Under the pieces are notes generated by a model that was given only the letters and a program-made list of their open reading frames with translations, was not told where the DNA came from and did no database searches. A program made the translations under genes and the position numbers. Positions 1 to 64,000 of a stretch of 64,000 bases of DNA are shown here, in pieces. Source of the stretch: Schistosoma haematobium (taxonomy: Eukaryota > Platyhelminthes > Trematoda > Strigeidida > Schistosomatidae); the NCBI RefSeq assembly GCF_000699445.3, contig NC_067196.1:25189116-25253115 (forward strand), read 5' to 3'. How positions within the stretch are numbered: the first letter of the stretch is position 1; the number at the start of each line of letters is the position of its first letter.

Positions 1-64000
<64,000 letters not shown>

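Overview
This is a eukaryotic window, almost certainly from a blood fluke (Schistosoma). The base composition is AT-rich and short, well-conserved exons are separated by introns of 0.4 to 6.8 kb. The introns are full of schistosome-type mobile elements: RTE-clade non-LTR retrotransposons, SINE-like elements that carry a tRNA-like Pol III promoter and a hammerhead ribozyme (the SM-alpha type), solo LTRs and MITE-like elements. No bacterial features, CRISPR arrays or second host gene were found.

One host gene spans nearly the whole window on the minus strand. It is an axonemal inner-arm dynein heavy chain of the DNAH3/7/12 group, most like DNAH7. I could place 22 consecutive exons, from 64000 (5' side, partial) down to 8632. 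All have GT-AG borders where visible and compatible phases, and together they give 2717 codons with no frame break. They cover the linker (DHC_N2), AAA1 to AAA4 with their P-loops, the stalk with the microtubule-binding region, AAA5, AAA6 and the beginning of the C-terminal region. The N-terminal tail lies beyond the right edge. The last roughly 400 codons are not in the window, so they should lie beyond the left edge.

The left end (1-6880) is a giant CTG tract of about 2,290 units, interrupted only by five CTTTG units and one CTT, and followed by (CTA)16. On the dynein strand it reads CAG. Because the last visible exon ends in a good splice donor at 8632 and the C-terminal exons are missing, the tract probably lies inside a dynein intron.

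The introns hold the second layer of biology. Two hammerhead ribozymes with intact cores are present: one at 10551-10594 on the same strand as the dynein transcript, and one at 30200-30256 on the opposite strand. About ten other copies of the hammerhead-bearing elements have broken cores, and many are arranged as foldbacks with inverted copies of their tails. RTE elements occur as a long degenerate copy (35.6-38.8 kb), a truncated copy with a perfect 10-bp target-site duplication (19.3-20.3 kb) and an old minus-strand fragment (59.8-60.6 kb). A second non-LTR family is seen at 51.2, 53.2 and 56.7 kb. Three solo-LTR-like repeats (15.2, 33.6 and 59.2 kb), a pair of TIR elements (24.5 and 33.2 kb) and a 163-bp-arm hairpin (13.7-14.1 kb) complete the picture.
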